Shown: positions 60,901 to 64,000 of the stretch, piece after piece | Layout of the letters: the number at the start of each line of letters is the position of its first letter | Position numbering within the stretch: position 1 is the stretch's first letter | From: Siphonodentalium dalli | Lineage: Eukaryota > Mollusca > Scaphopoda > Gadilida > Siphonodentaliidae | Length of the DNA: 64,000 nt | NCBI GenBank assembly: GCA_032622095.1 | Contig: CP136066.1 | Span: 150,240,224 to 150,304,223 of the forward strand | Reading direction: 5' to 3' | The notes under the pieces: model-generated | Databases searched by the model: none | What the model was told of the DNA's origin: nothing | The model's input: only the letters and a program-made list of their open reading frames with translations | Made by a program: the position numbers and the translations under genes

Positions 60901-61262
60901 GACAAACGTATGGTATGTTAGAGAGATTTGAATGGCCACAGAAGTTTTTATAAAAATCTAATTTAAAATCAGTGCACACATGATATTGTGCCTGAGAGCT
61001 TTCCGATGAATGGCAACAAGCCATATTTACGACTGAATCCTGAAAAATTACCGATAATTCTGCTGTAGTTAAAGAGTCGATTATTTAGGGCATTACTGTA
61101 TGTCTGGTCACCAACAATAATCAAAGATGTAAATAGAAAAAGTTTTCAAATATTTACATACATGGTTGTTTCTGTATAATTTCAATGATTTTATCCAAGC
61201 ATTCTCCTCTCTGTTCTTGACTCACATCACTGAAGACGTCCAACAGATATTTGCTTGCTTCG
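24696..61262 (-). CDS. POLE2: DNA polymerase epsilon subunit 2 (13 internal coding exons)
   Basis: Non-catalytic B subunit of the leading-strand replicative polymerase epsilon; nuclear, binds the C-terminal zinc region of the catalytic subunit and links it to the CMG helicase (family knowledge). Seen here: thirteen minus-strand exons, 1426 nt in total, no internal stop, with matching phases at every junction. They match animal POLE2 in order: N-terminal helical domain (61162, 58601, 54275), linker (52161, 51075), OB fold (50261, 46645, 45529), and the inactive calcineurin-like phosphoesterase domain (44243 to 24696) with FVPGPND and [18 protein letters not shown]. About 475 residues against 527 in human: the first coding exon is not seen above 61262, and the last exon is not seen below 24696. 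Introns range from 0.7 to 8.4 kb and are largely mobile DNA; no element interrupts an exon. One intron is AT-AC. Frame and splice sites are intact, so it is probably functional. Confidence 0.97.
24926..27525 (+). mobile_element. Pearl-like element, tandem core of about 15 units
   Basis: The 5' end has the perfect palindrome AGTGTCAATGACACT (24932-24946) and TAGCTCAACTT (24948-24958). The 3' end is the hairpin TAGCTCAAACTTTA...AAGTTGAGCTA (27491-27522), giving inverse termini. The core is a chain of units of about 150-165 bp reading GGATTTAGTCATGCAAAGAG, CAAGATGGCTGCTGGCGGCC, GACTCGTTCCCATCTACATG. This matches the layout of bivalve 'pearl' elements (repeat core of about 160 bp within inverted termini); kinship with Helentrons is inferred. 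No protein coding. Confidence 0.85.
27526..27877. other. No feature seen
   Basis: POLE2 intron sequence between two mobile elements. Confidence 0.35.
27878..28179 (+). mobile_element. Nonautonomous Helitron, single copy
   Basis: Inserted between A (27877) and T (28180). Starts TCTATTATATATTTTGG, ends CCAGACGAAG...ATCAGCTAG. The 3' CTAG and TC start are the Helitron signature; the 3' hairpin is weak. Same family as the array at 54876. Confidence 0.85.
28307..30750. mobile_element. 2.4-kb element with 110-bp inverted arms
   Basis: The left arm (28307-28416) carries GAAACTGTTACATCGGAAGT and GATGGTTCTTGACTGATTT; the right arm (30637-30750) has the same blocks in inverse at about 90% identity. 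The 2.2 kb between holds only short open frames (up to 94 codons, 30646-30362 minus) with no recognisable domain. Possibly a nonautonomous DNA transposon of unnamed family. Confidence 0.7.
30751..31179. other. No feature seen
   Basis: POLE2 intron sequence. CTGGGGGGTAGAACTGGG near 30940 is unremarkable. Confidence 0.3.
31180..31312. mobile_element. Short-motif cluster, possible hAT terminus
   Basis: Five ATTCAAGGACT-like copies, ending CAAACCCTG. Inverted this begins CAGGGTTTGCACAG. Similar to 3615-3712. No matching opposite end. Confidence 0.35.
31320..33060. other. Intron sequence with one repeat tail
   Basis: 31740-31835 is a hairpin-ended repeat tail (GATGGACGGACAGGGG, then TTATCC...GGGATGATAA). 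Nothing recognised in the rest. Confidence 0.4.
33061..33268. mobile_element. TTAA MITE family 1, partly deleted
   Basis: TTAA both sides; CCCTTTCATGACTGGAGC ... CCGTCATGAAAGGG. The second palindromic arm has lost its inner half, giving 208 bp. Confidence 0.87.
33296..33479 (-). CDS. POLE2: POLE2 exon 13
   Basis: 184 nt. Encodes [40 protein letters not shown] and [12 protein letters not shown], very close to vertebrate POLE2 ([20 protein letters not shown]). Acceptor TTTACTTTCAG, donor CAT|GTGAGT. A TTAA MITE (33061-33268) ends 27 bp downstream. Confidence 0.97.
33480..34179. other. No feature seen
   Basis: POLE2 intron. A TATATATATATC microsatellite lies at 33867-33880. Confidence 0.35.
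34180..34460 (+). repeat. Degraded tandem units, CAGGTTCCCATG family
   Basis: Two units with AACTCAAAATCGCAGGTGC and AACTCAAAATCACAGGTGC, 180 bp apart. Related to 10330-10440 and 36945-37246. Confidence 0.55.
34613..34727 (-). CDS. POLE2: POLE2 exon 12
   Basis: 115 nt. Encodes [20 protein letters not shown] then [17 protein letters not shown], matching [30 protein letters not shown]. The PGPND stretch sits where active phosphoesterases keep metal ligands, so the site is degenerate as in all eukaryotic B subunits. Acceptor ATTTTGACAG, donor AG|GTGAGA. Confidence 0.96.
34770..34899. mobile_element. TA MITE, complete
   Basis: TA both sides; CAGTAATGCCCTAAATAATC and GATTATTTAGGGCAGTACTG. Confidence 0.85.
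34998..35449. mobile_element. Foldback element, about 450 bp
   Basis: Arms CCACTTGATTTTAGAGTTAT and the inverse ending ACTACAAAATTAAGTGG. Further paired blocks are TCCATCTTCATCTGCAATTT and AGCCAAAGAAATAGTAATTT. Target duplication unclear. Confidence 0.8.
35450..36009. other. No feature seen
   Basis: POLE2 intron; a short GTTGTTGTTG run at 35580. Confidence 0.35.
36010..36197 (+). mobile_element. Pearl-like 3' fragment
   Basis: CCTGTAGAGTGTGCCAAAGG, then CATGGGCATAGCTTATACTA with GAGCTAAA: a decayed version of the 3' hairpin at 27491 and 39314. Confidence 0.6.
36393..36513 (-). CDS. POLE2: POLE2 exon 11
   Basis: 121 nt. Encodes [20 protein letters not shown] then [10 protein letters not shown], matching [30 protein letters not shown]. 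The acceptor is a TAG (GTTGTAG), donor G|GTAGGT. The upstream intron is 7.7 kb and contains a pearl-like element and the promoter-bearing inverted-repeat element. Confidence 0.96.
36945..37246 (+). repeat. Degraded tandem units, CAGGTTCCCATG family
   Basis: Two units with AATGCACAGGTTCACATG and AATTGCAGGTGGACAGGTTC, ending exactly where the pearl-like element begins. Confidence 0.5.
37250..39346 (+). mobile_element. Second pearl-like element, full length
   Basis: 5' AATGAAAGTGTCAATGACAC with palindrome (37254-37268) and TAGCTCAACTT (37270-37280). 3' hairpin TAGCTCAAACTTAC...GTAAGTTGAGCTA (39314-39344), preceded by GGACACACGGACGACGGACG. The core is about 13 units of the same CAAGATGGCTGCTGGCGGCC monomer as 24926-27525. 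Confidence 0.87.
39423..39476 (+). promoter_or_regulatory. Inward-facing core promoter, left arm
   Basis: CCAAT at 39423-39427, TATAAAAG at 39445-39452 and the initiator TCATTC at 39471-39476. The initiator A (39473) is 28 bp from the first T of the TATA box, the classical spacing. Sequence evidence only. Confidence 0.6.
39738..39890 (+). pseudogene. Remnant resembling the C-terminal zinc ribbon of a piggyBac-type transposase
   Basis: An open run of 36 codons contains [10 protein letters not shown] followed by [10 protein letters not shown], then stops at 39846. A neighbouring frame continues with TTYFMCP. The order H-x-P, C-x2-C, then TxYxCP matches the cysteine-rich end of PGBD-type transposases. 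Stops and at least one frameshift break it, and the catalytic core is absent. Similarity is short and unaided, so it may be coincidental. Confidence 0.35.
40779..40945 (+). repeat. Candidate tRNA-related SINE
   Basis: TTCGGCTAAGTGAGTAGAGC resembles a tRNA A box (GGCTNAGTNGGTAGAGC) and TCAGGTTCACAC a B box, though about 55 bp apart. Blocks shared with 17300-17430 and weakly 57985-58150 show it is dispersed. Confidence 0.35.
41324..41672. repeat. 117-bp tandem repeat, three units plus scattered relatives
   Basis: GCGAAGGTTGTGGAAGCCGC at 41324, 41440 and 41557 (116-117 bp, 39 codons). Diverged units occur at about 41725 and 42510. Interior of the promoter-bearing inverted-repeat element. Confidence 0.85.
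43529..43837 (-). CDS. 102-codon open frame downstream of the right-arm promoter
   Basis: Unrecognised. It begins [20 protein letters not shown], is rich in F, N and S, and has no signal peptide, membrane segment or motif I know. Its start lies 60 nt below the predicted initiation point. The last third overlaps a sequence like a tRNA T-arm (GATTCGAGTTCTC), so it may be chance. Could be the first exon of an element-encoded gene. Confidence 0.25.
   Translation of the reverse strand: MNVSLYDIANDNTQLPNFMHYARVFQFSQFSFTIVQQSFILQHCLINDSSPWVDNFINQYFNFVLFTRITSNKYRFCLHKTRDNNRCSFESFAEIRVLVGIF
43894..43947 (-). promoter_or_regulatory. Inward-facing core promoter, right arm
   Basis: Mirror of the left arm: CCAAT 43947-43943, TATAAAAG 43925-43918, TCATTC 43899-43894, same 28-bp spacing. 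The first downstream ATG is at 43837, opening the 102-codon frame. Confidence 0.6.
44100..44216 (+). mobile_element. Helentron-like 3' end
   Basis: CAGCTGGACGGACGGACAG then hairpin ATACCCCCCAC...GGGGGGTGTATAA, ending about 27 bp from the donor of POLE2 exon 10. Body truncated. Confidence 0.65.
44243..44384 (-). CDS. POLE2: POLE2 exon 10
   Basis: 142 nt. Encodes [13 protein letters not shown] and [15 protein letters not shown], the entry into the phosphoesterase-like domain (human [13 protein letters not shown]...FVFLSDVWLD). Acceptor TTTATTTCAG, donor AAG|GTTAGT. A Helentron-like hairpin end lies about 27 bp downstream. Confidence 0.96.
44385..44733. other. No feature seen
   Basis: POLE2 intron sequence. 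Confidence 0.35.
44743..45484. mobile_element. Palindromic hAT-like element, long form
   Basis: Flanks TGGCCCCT on both sides (44735-44742, 45486-45493); CTGGCCCCT, 9 bp, also matches. Termini CAAGCTTTGAAATAATGTG and CACTATTTCAAGGCTT. Three family hairpins (44770, 45060, 45360) are joined by two copies of the linker CTTCTGG...TATCTATAGTCCC. Confidence 0.85.
45529..45650 (-). CDS. POLE2: POLE2 exon 9
   Basis: 122 nt. Starts [20 protein letters not shown] and continues [12 protein letters not shown] (human [20 protein letters not shown]...NAFGFPPTEP). Phase 0 start requires an intron ending in AC rather than AG. Donor AG|GTAAGA. A palindromic hAT-like element ends 45 bp downstream. Confidence 0.96.
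45760..45894. mobile_element. TA MITE inside the AT-AC intron
   Basis: TA both sides; CAGTGATGCCCTAAATAATC ... GATTATTTAGAGCATTACTA. Terminal bases are slightly mutated. Confidence 0.8.
45995..46108. mobile_element. Palindromic hAT-like element, partial
   Basis: GGATTTAGTGTTTCTGACAT and one family hairpin; the right terminus is lost after CTCATTTTGCAAG. Confidence 0.7.
46645..46701 (-). CDS. POLE2: POLE2 exon 8 (OB fold)
   Basis: 57 nt, 19 codons: [19 protein letters not shown], matching GKFFLEDPTGTVQLDLSKA. The acceptor is TTTCAG. There is no usable GT at its 3' end. The following intron begins ATATCCTTT, the canonical U12-type AT donor, and this alone keeps the frame with the next exon. 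Confidence 0.94.
46702..48363. other. Intron sequence, little recognised
   Basis: 46787-46835 (TTAGAGGTGGGAC, CAATGGGACTAAGGATAACC) is an isolated 5' end like that at 10084. The rest shows no bounded element. Confidence 0.4.
48364..50197. mobile_element. Foldback element split by a nested hAT-like insertion
   Basis: The left arm from GGGGTTTCCACGCCTGAGC (48367) is mirrored by GCTCAGGTGTGAAAACCCC ending about 50194. Paired blocks continue inward (GATGGACCTACACAG, CTAGTACACCACATG, CATAAAAAGTACAT) to TATGTTAGGTGTGTGCT and its inverse at 48940. Removing 48957-49884 plus one 8-bp copy restores the palindrome exactly. Right flank TTAA after CCCCT; left decayed to TTTA. Confidence 0.82.
48957..49884. 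mobile_element. hAT-like element, perfect 8-bp duplication, nested
   Basis: AACATAAT on both sides (48949-48956, 49885-49892). Termini TAGTGTTGAAACGTTTAGTG and GATTAATCGTTTCAACACTA. 928 bp. One 77-codon frame (49465-49698) has no transposase motif. Confidence 0.88.
50261..50344 (-). CDS. POLE2: POLE2 exon 7 (start of OB fold)
   Basis: 84 nt, 28 codons, phase 0. Reads [20 protein letters not shown] then GMISQIKE, matching [28 protein letters not shown]. Acceptor CATTCTTCCAG, donor GAG|GTCAGT. A pearl-like element end starts about 7 bp upstream of the acceptor, so the TE lies where the branch point and pyrimidine tract should be. Confidence 0.96.
50351..50735 (+). mobile_element. Short pearl-like element, single unit
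   Basis: 5' AATGAAGGTGTCAGTGATAA and TAGCTCAACTT; one monomer with GGCTGCAGGGTGTGCCGATG; 3' GGACGACAATGGCAATAGCTC, hairpin decayed. It starts 7 bp from the acceptor of POLE2 exon 7. Confidence 0.7.
51075..51149 (-). CDS. POLE2: POLE2 exon 6
   Basis: 75 nt, 25 codons, phase 0 at both ends. Reads [15 protein letters not shown] then SEKFQ, matching the RTHRHELFTPPVIG...SKFQ region. Acceptor TTTTCTTACAG, donor CAG|GTTACT. Confidence 0.95.
51150..51894. other. No feature seen
   Basis: POLE2 intron. TACGTCATTTTACGTCAACG at 51515 is a CRE-like pair of ACGTCA motifs of unknown meaning. Confidence 0.3.
51895..52153. mobile_element. TTAA MITE, family 3
   Basis: TTAA both sides; CCCTTTCTATACTAAATGG ... 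AGTACAGAAAGGG. Internal palindrome CAGATAATAAGTTCAACA with its inverse near 52075-52100. Confidence 0.85.
52161..52254 (-). CDS. POLE2: POLE2 exon 5
   Basis: 94 nt. Encodes the linker ending [13 protein letters not shown], matching AEMFRERYTILHQ. Acceptor CATTTTAAG, donor CAG|GTAAAT. A TTAA-flanked MITE ends at 52153, only 7 bp downstream of the exon, so the donor region abuts it. Confidence 0.94.
52421..52750 (+). mobile_element. Short Helentron/pearl-like element
   Basis: Starts AACAAGAGGTCTACCCAAAG; body of one to two pearl-type units (GGGTGTGCCAAAGGATTTAG); ends GGCAATAGCTCAAACTTGAC with TTGAGCTA (hairpin 52727-52749). It joins an ACAAGAGG start to a pearl-type tail. Confidence 0.75.
52803..53577. 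mobile_element. hAT-like element with perfect 8-bp duplication
   Basis: AAGATCAC on both sides (52795-52802, 53578-53585). Termini TAGTGTTGAAACGATTAGTC and CTAATCGTTTCAACATA (one base lost). Same terminus family as 48957-49884. No transposase. Confidence 0.87.
53789..54045. mobile_element. TTAA MITE, family 1
   Basis: Left site mutated (GATAACCC), right TTAA intact; TCCATGAGTTACTGAAATTT ... AATCATGAAAGGG with both palindromic arms. Confidence 0.83.
54275..54352 (-). CDS. POLE2: POLE2 exon 4
   Basis: 78 nt. Encodes [20 protein letters not shown], the end of the N-terminal domain (human IIGAFDIPRFVYNSERKKFL). Acceptor TTTTACAG, donor CC|GTATGT. The upstream intron (54353-58600) contains the palindromic element at 54447 and the Helitron array at 54876-57841. 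Confidence 0.95.
54447..54705. mobile_element. Palindromic hAT-like element, compact form
   Basis: CATTCAGC on both sides (54439-54446, 54706-54713). Termini CAAGCCTTGAAATAGTGTG and CACACTATTTCAAGGCTTG match over about 38 bp. Two family hairpins back to back. Confidence 0.9.
54876..55387 (+). mobile_element. Helitron copy 1 of a head-to-tail array
   Basis: Starts TCTCATATATATTTTGAAG after A; ends AGCCCGGACAACGTCGGGCT then ATCGGCTAG, i.e. a hairpin about 10 nt before CTAG. Contains a GTCT microsatellite (54900-54942) and about 2.5 units of 117-122 bp (GAGATCTCGGAAACGGGTGG). Confidence 0.88.
55388..56843 (+). mobile_element. Helitron copy 2
   Basis: Begins TCTAATATATATTTGATG directly after the previous CTAG; ends GTATCCAGCTAG. 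It holds a 64-bp direct duplication (55644 and 55708, AGATATTGTCAATTTGCAGG) and units of about 135 bp (CGTGCGGCGTGACCCTGACC). The 3' hairpin is weak. Confidence 0.8.
56844..57473 (+). mobile_element. Helitron copy 3
   Basis: Begins TCTACTATATATTTTGGGAC; ends with hairpin CCCGGACGAAGTCGGG and CACCAGCTAG. The core is about 3.5 units of 126 bp (GACCTTGACCTTCAAAA). No Rep or helicase coding. Confidence 0.9.
57474..57841 (+). mobile_element. Helitron copy 4, end of array
   Basis: Begins TCTACTATATATTTTGGGAC; ends CCCGGACGAGTCGGG and CCTGCTAG, then T. Shortest copy, core of about two units. Confidence 0.9.
57842..58600. other. Intron sequence with a repeat tail
   Basis: 57985-58150 weakly shares blocks with the SINE candidates. 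58400-58515 is a hairpin-ended repeat tail (AAGGACGGACAGATGG) like 15343-15442. Confidence 0.4.
58601..58676 (-). CDS. POLE2: POLE2 exon 3
   Basis: 76 nt. Encodes [18 protein letters not shown], matching SSNMIERSVVEAAVQECSQ in vertebrates. Acceptor CGTTTCAG, donor AC|GTGAGT. It takes one base from exon 2 to complete its first codon and leaves two bases for the next exon. Confidence 0.94.
59115..59275. mobile_element. Palindromic hAT-like element, fragment
   Basis: CACCCTCTGGGGACCTCATT, linker TATGGGAGACCTATGATC and ATTATGCATTTTATCTTCTG. Both termini missing. Confidence 0.65.
59276..59705. other. No feature seen
   Basis: POLE2 intron sequence. Confidence 0.35.
59714..60522. mobile_element. 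hAT-like element, CAGGCCTGGCA termini
   Basis: CAGGCCTGGCATTCTCAG and the inverse CAGAATGCCAGGCCTG, followed inward by G/C hairpins (GGGCGGTAGGCGAGCG). Flanks share TTTTGAG (7 bp). A 102-codon frame (60052-60360) reads [18 protein letters not shown], no domain recognised. Confidence 0.75.
60580..60678. mobile_element. Second hAT-like terminus with GC hairpins
   Basis: GGCGGGCTATAAAAAGCCCG and GCGGGCAGCCCGCCAGCCCG, ending AGATTTCCAGGCCTG: a relative of the preceding element's right end without a matching left end. Confidence 0.6.
60687..60802. mobile_element. Palindromic hAT-like element, partial
   Basis: One family hairpin and right terminus ACACACTATTTGCAGGCTTG; the left side begins inside the linker (CCAGAAGATGAGGCC). 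Confidence 0.7.
60990..61098. mobile_element. TA MITE, left end lost
   Basis: GAGAGCTTTCCGATGAATGG to GATTATTTAGGGCATTACTG, then TA. Confidence 0.75.
61162..61262 (-). CDS. POLE2: POLE2 exon 2 (second coding exon by inference)
   Basis: 101 nt, 33 full codons. The N-terminal helical region reads [15 protein letters not shown] and ends IIEIIQKQP, like the human GEAIKYL...AVEKQP stretch. The acceptor is a pyrimidine run ending AATTTCAG; the donor is T|GTATGT. It starts one base into a codon, so an upstream exon must supply the first two bases. Downstream phase is 1, matching the exon at 58601. Confidence 0.93.
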
Positions 61263-61333
61263 CTGAAATTCAGAAAGAGAAAGTTTATATTACAAATTAT
61301 AAAGGGCTTATTAAAACTCCCATACACCAGATA

Positions 61334-61539
61334 TTAACCCTTTCAGTGCCAAGTCCGATTTTTTTATCAACCCATATTTCCTTGATCATTTTTCAAATTT
61401 ATTGATTATAATAATGTGATACATTGATGGAAAGAGCAAATTTATTGATTATAATAATGTGATACATTGATGGAAAGAGCTCTTTCCATCAATGCATCAC
61501 ATTATTATAATCAATAAATTTGAAAAATGATCAAGGAAA
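61334..61539. mobile_element. TTAA family-2 left end with long palindrome
   Basis: TTAACCCTTTCAGTGCCAAG, then a palindrome 61377-61539 whose left arm contains a direct duplication (AAATTTATTGATTATAATAA at about 61397 and 61439). The right TTAA terminus is missing. Confidence 0.7.
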
Positions 61540-61604
61540 CAGTAAAAACGATAATTTTCAGGTATATCAAACCTTATGGTCAACAATCTACATTACTTGA
61601 AATA

Positions 61605-61824
61605 TTCAGAATGTGGTCCACAGAGGGTGAATTTAGTGATGCTACCCCACTGCGGCGCATAAGATACTATGGGTGGCGGGATGGGATGATGGGTGGGTAC
61701 TACGTATATACGAGCGGACTAGCATCACAAATTCACCTTCTGGGGACCTCATTCTGCTTAGGTCTCATCTTCTGGGAACTTTTTCCATTTTTTAAGTTTT
61801 TATATCCCCTAATTTGCAGAAGAT
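61605..61824. mobile_element. Palindromic hAT-like element interrupted by the LTR element
   Basis: Hairpin arms GTCCACAGAGGGTGAATTTA and CACCTTCTGGGGACCTCATT around a GGGTGGCGGGATGGGATGAT insert. The linker ends TTTGCAGAAGAT where the LTR starts. Confidence 0.7.
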
Positions 61825-61995
61825 TGTAACATTTAATGCTTAGAGCCAATATAACACCCACATAGACAATGGAACAATCCGGTTATATACATGTATAACC
61901 TCATGCGTGACAATACACGTGGCTCTGTTCTGTATTCATATCTAAATGCTTGATGCTTTATTAAATTCTATATCCAACGCAGTCTAATCATTACA
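61825..61995 (+). repeat. 5' LTR, 171 bp
   Basis: Starts TGTAACATTTAATGC and ends TCTAATCATTACA, giving the short inverted ends TGTAA/TTACA. The primer site follows at once. The other LTR is outside the window, so length is inferred from these ends. Confidence 0.8.
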
Positions 61996-62009
61996 TGGTG
62001 TCAGAATGG
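61996..62009 (+). promoter_or_regulatory. Primer binding site
   Basis: TGGTGTCAGAATGG directly after the LTR; the TGGTGTCAG start fits the 3' end of a leucine tRNA. Overlaps the gag ATG at 62006. Confidence 0.7.
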
Positions 62010-62914
62010 AAGGACTTCTGCCACCTAAGCCTCTAATTGTCGCAGATGGCTCCAATGTTGAAAATTGGGCACGCTTCAAACAATGCTTTGACTTGTATTT
62101 GATTGCATCAGGGGCTGATAAGAAGAGCGATGCTGTTAAAAAGGCTCTACTCCTGCATCTAATTGGTGACGAAGGGAGGACGATATTTAACACATTTGAC
62201 GGCATTGTGGACGCTACGACGTTTGCGGAACTGTTCAAAAAGTTCAATGATCACTTTATTGGGAAAGGCAATAAGACATTTGAAAGACACATATTCAGAT
62301 CATTGAAGCAAGACGGCAGACAGTTCGAAACTTTCCTCATGGAATTACAGACACAATCACAAAAGTGTGAATTTGGTGCAATGATGTAGGAGAATATCTG
62401 TGACCAAATTGTCGTTGGTATTAGCAGCTTGCAGGTTAAAGAAAAACTGTTGCGTGAAGCAGATATCACTGTAGACAAAGTGAAGAACATTTGCAGGGCA
62501 CACGAAAGTGTTCATGAACAGTTAAATAAGATATCAGCAGCAAGTGCTAGTGTACCGGGAGAAGTACATTCTGTGAAAAATTACAAGAGACGTGATTTTC
62601 GATCAAAGGGACATAATTCTAACGATAAATGGACTAAACGAAAAACTGTAAGTAATGGCAAATCTTCAGAAATTCGTAACTGCAAGTGGTGTGGGCTGTC
62701 GCACGCTAAAAAGCAATGTCCGGCTTATGGAAAGACATGTGACCTCTGCAACAAGGTTAACCACTTCCGGTCCGTTTGCCGAAGCAAGAAAGTGCATTAT
62801 GTTGAAAGTGCACCGATCGAAAATCCCGAGGAAACATTCTATGTTGGAAGCATTGACAATCACATGGAAAATGGACTGTTGAAAATTGGGTTGTTGACAC
62901 ACGTGTCAGAGTAA
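62006..62914 (+). pseudogene. gag: gag, one in-frame stop
   Basis: Retroelement capsid/nucleocapsid polyprotein. Starts MEGLLPPKPLIVADGSNVEN, with a capsid-like helical region (NWARFKQCFDLYL, FAELFKKFNDHF). A TAG at 62387-62389 interrupts the frame after 127 codons; the same frame then continues to the TAA at 62912. Two zinc knuckles, CKWCGLSHAKKQC and CDLCNKVNHFRSVC (62681-62782), give the C-x2-C-x4-H-x4-C pattern twice. Alternatives to decay: readthrough, unlikely given the other damage. Confidence 0.88.
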
Positions 62915-63111
62915 GGAACATTCCAATTAAATTCAAATTAGACACGGGTGCTCAAGTAAACGTTCTCAACTTCAAAGACTATAAACTAATAACTCAGAAA
63001 CCATTGTCAAAATGTGCAAAAATGTTAACAGCATACAACAATCAGCGAATCAACGTTATTGGCGAATGCAGACTACCGATAAACATTCGGGGAAAATTCA
63101 CTATATGGTGA
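62896..63111 (+). pseudogene. Retroviral-type aspartic protease, truncated
   Basis: A different frame from gag (shift near 62896-62912; -1 frameshifting is normal in many Ty3 elements, so this may be natural). The catalytic triad region is DTGAQVNVL at 62941. It stops at 63109-63111, and the segment that normally joins protease to RT (several tens of residues) is missing. Dimeric enzyme that processes the polyprotein. Confidence 0.8.
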
Positions 63112-64000
63112 ATACGAAGACGTGTTTGACACTCATTTAGATGGGTTACGTGAAGAAGAATACAACATAACAATGAAACCGTATGCAATTCCTGTGCAAA
63201 ACCCACCAAGGCGAATTCCGTTTGCATTACACGATCGCGTGAAAGATGTGTTGGCGCGAATGGAGAATGAGGGGGTGATATCGAAAGTTGATGATCCAAC
63301 TGACTGGATAAATTCTATGGTGATTGTAGAAAAACCCTCGAAAGACTTGCGAATATGTCTTGATCCACGTAACTTGAACAAATACATACAGAGTGACCAT
63401 TATAAAATTCCGACAGGCGAAGAAATGGCCGCGAAATTGACGAATTCAAAAGTGTATGCACTCCTGGATGCCAGTGCGTCGTTTTGGCAATTGAAACTCA
63501 ACCATGCAAGTTCGCTATTGACAACATTCAGCACTGAATTTGGGAACTATCGATTCAACAGACTTCCATATGGACTAAATGTGTCAAGCCAAGTATGGCA
63601 AAAGCTTGTGTCAACTTGGTTCAGAGATGTCGAAGGCGTGGAAATATATATCGATGATTTATGCATACATGCACCTGACGAAAAAACATTGCATGAAAGA
63701 CTAATAACTGTATTGGACATATGCAGAGAGAAAAATCTCAAGCTGAACAAATCGAAATGTGTTTTGAATGCACGCGAGATAAAATACCTGGGATTCTTGA
63801 TCAGTGAAAACGGAATGAAAATTGACAATAATCGGATAGACGCAATAACTAACTTTCCAAGTCCTACATGCAAGGAAGACGTACAAAGATTCTTAGGAAT
63901 GTTGACATTCTTAAACAAATTCATAAAGGATCTATCAGAAGAAACAACTGTACTCCGTGAACTATTGAAAAATGGTGTTGCTTTCGTATGGACACAAGTG
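63110..64000 (+). pseudogene. pol: Reverse transcriptase, open to window edge
   Basis: Uninterrupted from about 63110 to 64000, in the gag frame. Typical Ty3 RT blocks: EEYNITMKPYAIPVQ, VIVEKPSKDLRICLDPRNLN, YALLDASASFWQLKL, FNRLPYGLNVSSQVWQ, the catalytic YIDD at 63647-63658, then LKLNKSKCVL and KYLGFLIS. The finger, palm and thumb order is intact. The canonical 'SAPE..Q' of this lineage reads SSQVWQ here. Confidence 0.9.

Larger units (their letters stand above)
61825..64000 (+). mobile_element. Ty3/gypsy-type LTR retrotransposon, 5' part, right end outside window
   Basis: LTR, primer site, gag with two CCHC knuckles, aspartic protease and reverse transcriptase in Ty3 order. The knuckle layout and the gag start beside the primer site resemble the K02A2.6-type animal lineage (inference). 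A stop in gag, a frame change before protease and a deletion between protease and RT suggest an inactive copy. RNase H, integrase and the 3' LTR would lie beyond 64000. Confidence 0.92.

Noticed and set aside
62387-62389. Programmed stop-codon readthrough in gag
   Set aside because: The stop lies within the capsid region and the copy has other lesions, so decay is the simpler explanation.

Overview
This is AT-rich metazoan nuclear DNA with almost no coding sequence. The window suggests a lophotrochozoan, most likely a mollusc (inference). The reasons are a split host gene with metazoan splice sites, many families of short DNA transposons, and tandem-repeat-cored mobile elements like those known from bivalves (the 'pearl' type), often with GGACGGACGGAC stretches before a terminal hairpin. 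There are no bacterial operons, CRISPR arrays or convincing tRNA or rRNA genes.

One host gene is certain: POLE2, the B subunit of DNA polymerase epsilon, on the minus strand. Thirteen coding exons lie between 61262 and 24696. They have intact reading frame, compatible phases and consensus splice sites, and account for about 475 of an expected 525 or so residues. The first coding exon lies beyond 61262, possibly outside the window. The last exon, of about 25 residues, was not found below 24696. One intron (45651-46644) looks like a minor-spliceosome AT-AC intron. All other POLE2 introns are filled with mobile elements.

Layout: 1-24.3 kb, downstream of the recognised POLE2 exons, is gene-free. 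It holds tandem-repeat elements with 3' hairpins (1-735, 10860-13190, 14771-15335, 17744-19467), a 5.7-kb foldback (4068-9736), and a cluster of TTAA-flanked foldback MITEs (19680-23750), three of which abut and share their TTAA sites. From 24.7 to 61.3 kb POLE2 exons are interspersed with two pearl-like elements (24926-27525, 37250-39346), a 2.4-kb inverted-repeat element (28307-30750), a 4.6-kb inverted-repeat element whose arms each carry an inward-facing core promoter (39369-44002), hAT-like elements with 8-bp target duplications, and four Helitrons head to tail (54876-57841). From 61825 to the right edge runs the 5' part of a Ty3/gypsy-type LTR retrotransposon (LTR, primer site, gag with two zinc knuckles, protease, reverse transcriptase), inserted in an older palindromic element and probably inactive.

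Four large structural classes recur: (1) TTAA-flanked piggyBac-like foldbacks; (2) 8-bp-TSD hAT-like foldbacks; (3) Helentron-like elements starting ACAAGAGG and ending in a hairpin; (4) canonical Helitrons ending in CTAG. Class names rest on termini, target duplications and hairpins, because no intact transposase is present.
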